Shown here: positions 59,567 to 64,000 of the stretch, piece by piece | How the letters are laid out: each line of letters begins with the position of its first letter | How positions within the stretch are numbered: position 1 is the first letter of the stretch | Source: Escallonia rubra | Taxonomy: Eukaryota; Streptophyta; Magnoliopsida; Escalloniales; Escalloniaceae | Length of the DNA stretch: 64,000 nucleotides | Direction: 5' to 3' | Assembly: GCA_033065855.1 (NCBI GenBank) | Contig: JAVXUO010000619.1 | Span: forward strand, 1-64,000 | Translations under genes and position numbers: made by a program | Notes under the pieces: generated by a model | The model's input: only the letters and a program-made list of their open reading frames with translations | Databases searched by the model: none | What the model was told of the DNA's origin: nothing

Positions 59567-62500
59567 TAAAGATGTCAAAGGTCGGGCATGTCTAGCCTAG
59601 CCCAGACCCTTTGGGCTTTTTAGAAAAGAAGGCCACACACACAAAGGATTAATTTTCCAAAAAAGTGAGAAAAATATATATTTTGCTTGTACATAGTCAC
59701 ATTCTCATGTACATTGTTTACTTTAAATACATTTAATTTGTTTGAAAATAATCCACGACGAGCTAAACTATATTTTGAGAAAAAAATTATTCTAAAAAGT
59801 TGAGAAAAGAAAAACAAAAGGAAATTATCTAATCATCTGGAATATCTTCAATGCTCGAATTGTTGCTCTGCCTATCGTCAAGTGGTTTATCTTGTCCCCG
59901 TATTTTGCATCAAGATAATCTTTCTAACATATACATAACTCGAGTGACTCGGGGTTAAGATAATTCTTCTTGTCATCCAACACCCTGCCGCTCGCTGAAA
60001 AACACGGTTCTGAAGCAACCATGGAGGCTTGCACCGTAGTACATCCCGGGTAATTTGGGATAAAGTTTGGTATTTTTGCATTTTTTTTTTCCAAAAGTTA
60101 AGAACTCAAAATTCATTTGCTTATCCATTGACAATAATGAATAATGATAAGTATTTGCATATAAACTAATTTTATTAAAAGAGGAAGAAGAAGACAAACT
60201 TGTAGAAGTAGCTTCCACTCTTACTTGTTTTGCCACTACATGTTCAATGCCCCTAAGAATAATGATCAGTATTTGCATAATACATTTGACCGCTCGACGA
60301 TCTAGCTCTCTCGCGCAAGTCAGCGAAATTTTGAAACAAGTTATAAAGATCTTCAAATGACTTACTCACATTTTGTAAGCTCGGTTGTCTCAGCTGCCGG
60401 GTAGCACATTTGTTCACATATTTCTAATGTTGAAACAAGTTTACCATGCAACTTGAACCTAGGATCGAAAGTAGTTGCAACAGCAGAAACAATAGGTAAT
60501 TCCATCTAATATTTATTGAATTTGATGCCCATCTATTTTATTATATCATGAAAGGCTTATATATATATATATATATATATATATCTCCACTTCTCTGAAA
60601 TGTTAGCAGTTTTTAGAATTTCTAGTACAGCGGTAGCAGATGTGGGATAGTACAAGCTATATAATAGAATGACAGACGTGTAAAATACCTCCAAAAATTC
60701 AACTAAGTCTGTAGCTAACTGCCATTCATCGGGAGTTGGCAAGCTTTGTGGGAACATGGTTAATGGGTAGTGAATATACACTTGTTTGTATAACATGATA
60801 TGTAAAAATATTTTATATGTAGAGTTCCACCTATGCACAGCATCTGTAAATGGTCTCCTACGGGGCAAACCATATTGAGTGCACAAAGCTTTACAATCGT
60901 GTATTCTCGGACCCGAACAATTAATAAACACTGCAATGCCCCTCAGTTTGTGAAGAATATCTCCTGCAACAACTAAACCATCTTGAATAACAGTTTTGTA
61001 AATGGTCTCCTACGGGGCAAACACATTTAATGTGAAAAAAAGTTACCATCTGATATAGGTTTAAGGCTCATCTTTAGGACTTGAACAACAGCTATATTAT
61101 TAGAATCGTTATCAAAATTGACACTCGTTATCTTGTCCCTTAATTTAAACGTGTTACATACTCCGTGTATAATATTAGCATCGTCTAGTGCATCATGCAG
61201 ATAGGAAAAGAGTTTAAAAGTGATGATTTTTCTTGTTCATAGTGCAATTAGAATCAATCTAGTTATACCGTCACACAAGCATAATTAACTAGAATAAAAT
61301 GAGATTTTCAAACATCAGACGTAAGACTAACTCTACCATGAAATTTATCAAAATAATCAATCAAGCATTTTTTTAGCAACATTATACTCTCTACGTGCAT
61401 CAGACCTAGTTGTGTTTTTATGAACCTTTTTATACAAAGGTTGCACGTAATTATTAATATATCTACAGTACTGATCATTATCAGCAAAATTAAAAGTTTG
61501 TTCACCATGAACAATAAATTCAGCAAGACCGTCTCTTTGGTCTCGCTAATTATAAAAAAATAACTTACCGTCAAAAGCTAATTGCATTTAGCTAGAACCG
61601 ACATGGCCTTCATAAGGTGCACATGTTGGAAAATGCCTATTAAGATATGAATTACCACTGTCGCACGAAAATAATTTTGGACAATACTTACATTGAGCTT
61701 TTTTAACGCCATCAACTTTTGATGCCAACACTTAGCTTTGAGCTTTTTATCTGCCTTTTGGACTTCTGGCGGACTAGATGCAGGGTTGTTCGATCCTTCA
61801 TCACGATGACCACTCATCGGGATAAGATTCTTCCTTGGAGTAGTAGTGTTGCCAACCGAGTTGCGTTCTTGACTAAAATACTAGTAATCTTGTGAAGGTG
61901 AAAGTTCAAAATCAGGAACGTCTTGGTTAAACTCTATAAAATTTTGGGTATCTATTCCCACTCATAGTTATCTTGAAATTGTGGTGCATATGGTGTTTGT
62001 GGTGGTGGTGGACGTTTTTCGCTACGTGATTTTGATAATCTTAAGGAAGACACATTTTACGCTAAAATTGTTTGACAAGAATGAAAAATAAAATTGGTAA
62101 GAGTGATTAAATAGAAAAGAATAAAAATACTAAATAATTAAAGAATACTTGTAATTGAACATTTGAGAGGGTTAGTACTTAGTAACAAATAAAAATGGCA
62201 GAAAAGCTTGTAGAATTTAGATAAGAGACAATAAGAAGATTGGTGTGAAAAATGTGAAGAAGATGGGGTAAATTTATATATTTTTCAAAGTTCACAAAAG
62301 ATCGAAATATGCCTAAAAACTAACCGTTTAAGTTGTTGTGAGGGTAAATATGTAAAAGTGCATAAAAGAGCTGTTGGAATATGGTTGGCTGAAAATACCC
62401 CCCCCCCCCCCAAACTAACCATTATATAGCTGTTGGGGGATTAAAAGTGAAATTTTAAGAAAACATAACCATTGGGGGGGAATCTAAAATTTATGAAAGT

Positions 62501-62759
62501 TTTAGAGCTAGGATGGATCGGGCTTGGATCGAGCCTCAAACGGGCCAGATCTGGACTTTTTCAGAGCCAATGTTGGATCGAGCCGAATTTGGGCTTTTCA
62601 AGGGTCAGACCGGACCATTTTTGGAGAAAATGGCAGCCCATCCCTGGTCCAGGCCCTTGGTCCTTTGGACCTGGGCCAGTACTATTCGTACAACGGGTCG
62701 GGCTTTTTTTGGGTTAGAACGGGTTGGCCCGCAGGCCCCTGGCCTATTTGACATCTCTA
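59567..62759 (-). mobile_element. hAT transposon with decayed transposase
   Basis: The ends read TAAAGATGTCAAAGGTCGGG and, on the other strand, TAGAGATGTCAAATAGGCC. The 8-bp target duplication AACCTGAT lies at 59559-59566 and 62760-62767. The 3193-bp length and BED-to-dimerisation-domain transposase remains on the minus strand mark it as derived from an autonomous hAT element. A TA microsatellite lies at 60560-60583. It is inserted inside the DUF7745-like gene. Confidence 0.93.
59890..61817 (-). pseudogene. hAT transposase (BED finger to hATC dimerisation domain), broken
   Basis: Minus-strand pieces in order: BED zinc finger AQCKYCPKLFSC... YLNRHFPTC (about 61719-61588), a LIDYFDKFHGRVSLTSDV segment (about 61374-61308) as in RICESLEEPER-type proteins, a core piece with DAVHRWNSTYKI and LATDLVEFLEVFY (60931-60557), and the C-terminal hATC region with CFSASGRVLDDKK-like sequence (about 60015-59950). 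Frames change repeatedly and stops intervene (for example right after GHVGSS), so no active transposase can be made. A 25-base stretch, TGTAAATGGTCTCCTACGGG onward, occurs twice (about 60846 and 60998), an internal duplication. Confidence 0.85.
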
Positions 62760-62767
62760 AACCTGAT

Positions 62768-64000
62768 AACCATGATTCGCGGTATGCATATGGTCAGGTG
62801 GTGGCTATGGGTTGTGCCTGGTGGCCAAATATCTTACTATTGTGGGCCTTAGTGTTGCTGGTGTGAGAGTGGCTGAGCTGCTAGTCTAAGTATCTTCAAA
62901 AAGGAAAACCTTGATTTCGATAGTGGTAGCTGAGACCAGAAATGAGATTACCGACGTGCATAGGGGTGCTGAATTTAGGGGTAGCTTCTTGCTTCCGTAT
63001 ATGTGGCTTTTAATATGCGGCTGATACCTAAATCTACTATGGTAGGATTTCGCCCCAATTCTTTCTGTTCTAGGCCCTTACTTTTCGAGGCCGCTCTCGT
63101 CTAGATGATTAGACCTGTTTTTTCCAGGTTTAGGAGTCCAAGAGTATTCGCATGGACTGTAAATGGTGGAGACCCATGAACCTACTTTGAGAACTACTGG
63201 GTACGATTGTGTTTGTATTCTGGGACTGCGTTTTTCATTTTTCTATTTTGCTTGCCGAACTTTGTGGCAGCTTGGTTATGAACATGTGGTTCTGAAAGCT
63301 TATAGTGAGTTTACAAGGGGAAAAGACCTTAGCCTGTCCCTAATCAAAGTTGTTTCCAAGGTTGGGGGTCTCCGCCTTATACTCATAGTTCCATGGAGGT
63401 AATGGCTCACTGATATAATGCATGTTGCTCCATTGTTGTTTGAGGCTTATATCCGTTGGCTTTGGACCTTTGTTCGGGAAAAGGTAATGGCTTTGGAGAG
63501 CAAACTGAGAATAGAGTTGAACTGCGATTTTTTGAGTTTATGTGAAATCAAATTCTTGGAGTGAGCTATGGAGGAAGTTTGTGTTGCTATAGATTTAGGG
63601 CCCGAGTTTTCTGATTCCGATAAATCTGCTAAGAGTATAATTCAGGATTTTTGTGGCCCCCAGACAAAGGAAAAAGTTCGAGTCACATGGATTTGGCGGT
63701 CTTGGATTGATTCCCAGCTTTTGAAGACAAGTTTGATGTTGACGGGAGTTCGATACGATCTCTACACATTGATGAACCTCGGAGGAGCGGTTCCACTCCA
63801 ATTAAGAAGAAGCACTAAAAGAGGCCAATTTCTATCAAGGCTACCCCGGACCAAAAAGATGGTTTAGGTGCTTATGTCGTGGGCCACTTTGATCGAAAGC
63901 GTGCAAAGAGCACAAAGATTGGGAAAGTGGACCAGGGTAAGGCAGTTAGGACGGAAGTCCTAGAGGATGTGATTCCGATATTTATAGGCTAACTTATAAC
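62768..64000 (+). pseudogene. DUF7745-like gene, continued beyond the hAT insertion; right edge
   Basis: Plus-strand frames continue after the hAT element with AEFRGSFLLPYMWLLICG near 62965-63020 and further short frames to 63867 (for example 63568-63867). They agree in orientation with the upstream part and are judged the remainder of the same decayed gene or its neighbour. The region runs out of the window. Confidence 0.4.

Larger units (their letters stand above)
53730..64000 (+). mobile_element. Old Ty3 Tat/Ogre-like LTR-element DNA with PMD-type genes, running off the right edge
   Basis: Near 53740-53950 and again at 55170-55240 the sequence has features I associate with Tat/Ogre LTR regions, for example GGGTTTCCTACGTATCCTCC followed by GAGTCAGACC. 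Downstream are decayed genes with plant-mobile-domain-like and DUF7745-like sequence. No gag-pol was recognised and the LTR limits could not be fixed. The region is broken many times, including a 3.2-kb hAT insertion at 59567-62759, and looks old. Family assignment is tentative. Confidence 0.45.

Noticed and set aside
1-64000. CRISPR arrays, rRNA operons or clear tRNA genes
   Set aside because: None seen. The tandem repeats present lack regular unique spacers, and no cloverleaf with a proper TPsiC arm was recognised by eye.

Overview
This is a gene-poor, AT-rich window of nuclear DNA from a flowering plant, most likely a eudicot. The evidence is spliced plant-type genes with GT-AG introns, a plant UNE2-like major facilitator gene, a plant B3 domain, and the usual plant transposon families: CACTA, hAT, Mutator-like (MULE), Stowaway, L1 LINEs with an RNase H domain, and Ty3 LTR elements. 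I could not name the species.

Only two ordinary host genes look intact, both on the minus strand. One is a single-exon gene at 15941-17239 for a 432-residue protein with a signal peptide, a Thr/Lys-rich glycosylatable stalk and about five membrane spans. The other is a three-exon MFS transporter gene at 35964-41608 with two introns of about 2 kb each. A third reading frame that looks whole is a two-exon, 116-residue B3-domain protein (4324-4769, minus) carried inside a CACTA transposon.

Layout: 1-3316 is intergenic with a LINE RNase H remnant. 3317-6755 is a CACTA element with an ATA target duplication and the B3 gene. 6756-14763 holds a truncated Stowaway-like MITE and two LINE pieces lying tail to tail. 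14764-17791 holds the membrane-protein gene. 17792-22266 is a hAT element with an 8-bp target duplication, holding a 2.1-kb solo LTR and a 5'-truncated LINE. 25144-26363 and 28186-29670 are MULEs with 9-bp target duplications; the second carries a broken copy of a CAF1 deadenylase. 30082-31116 is a decayed hAT element that split one unit of a degenerate ~250-bp repeat tract, which continues to about 33600. 35964-41608 is the MFS gene. 43541-49095 is a dense run of short elements, including a MULE with a broken 4-coumarate-CoA-ligase-like fragment. From about 53 kb to the right edge is old DNA resembling Ty3 Tat/Ogre elements and transposon-associated plant-mobile-domain (PMD) genes, cut by a 3.2-kb hAT element with a decayed transposase.

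The recurring theme is gene-fragment capture. CACTA, hAT and MULE elements here repeatedly hold host-derived or GC-rich pieces (B3, CAF1, 4CL-like and several Pro-rich CpG-dense blocks). The captured B3 gene is the only one of these that still reads through, and it sits behind an AUG-free leader ending in a consensus splice donor. That is the observation I would follow up first.
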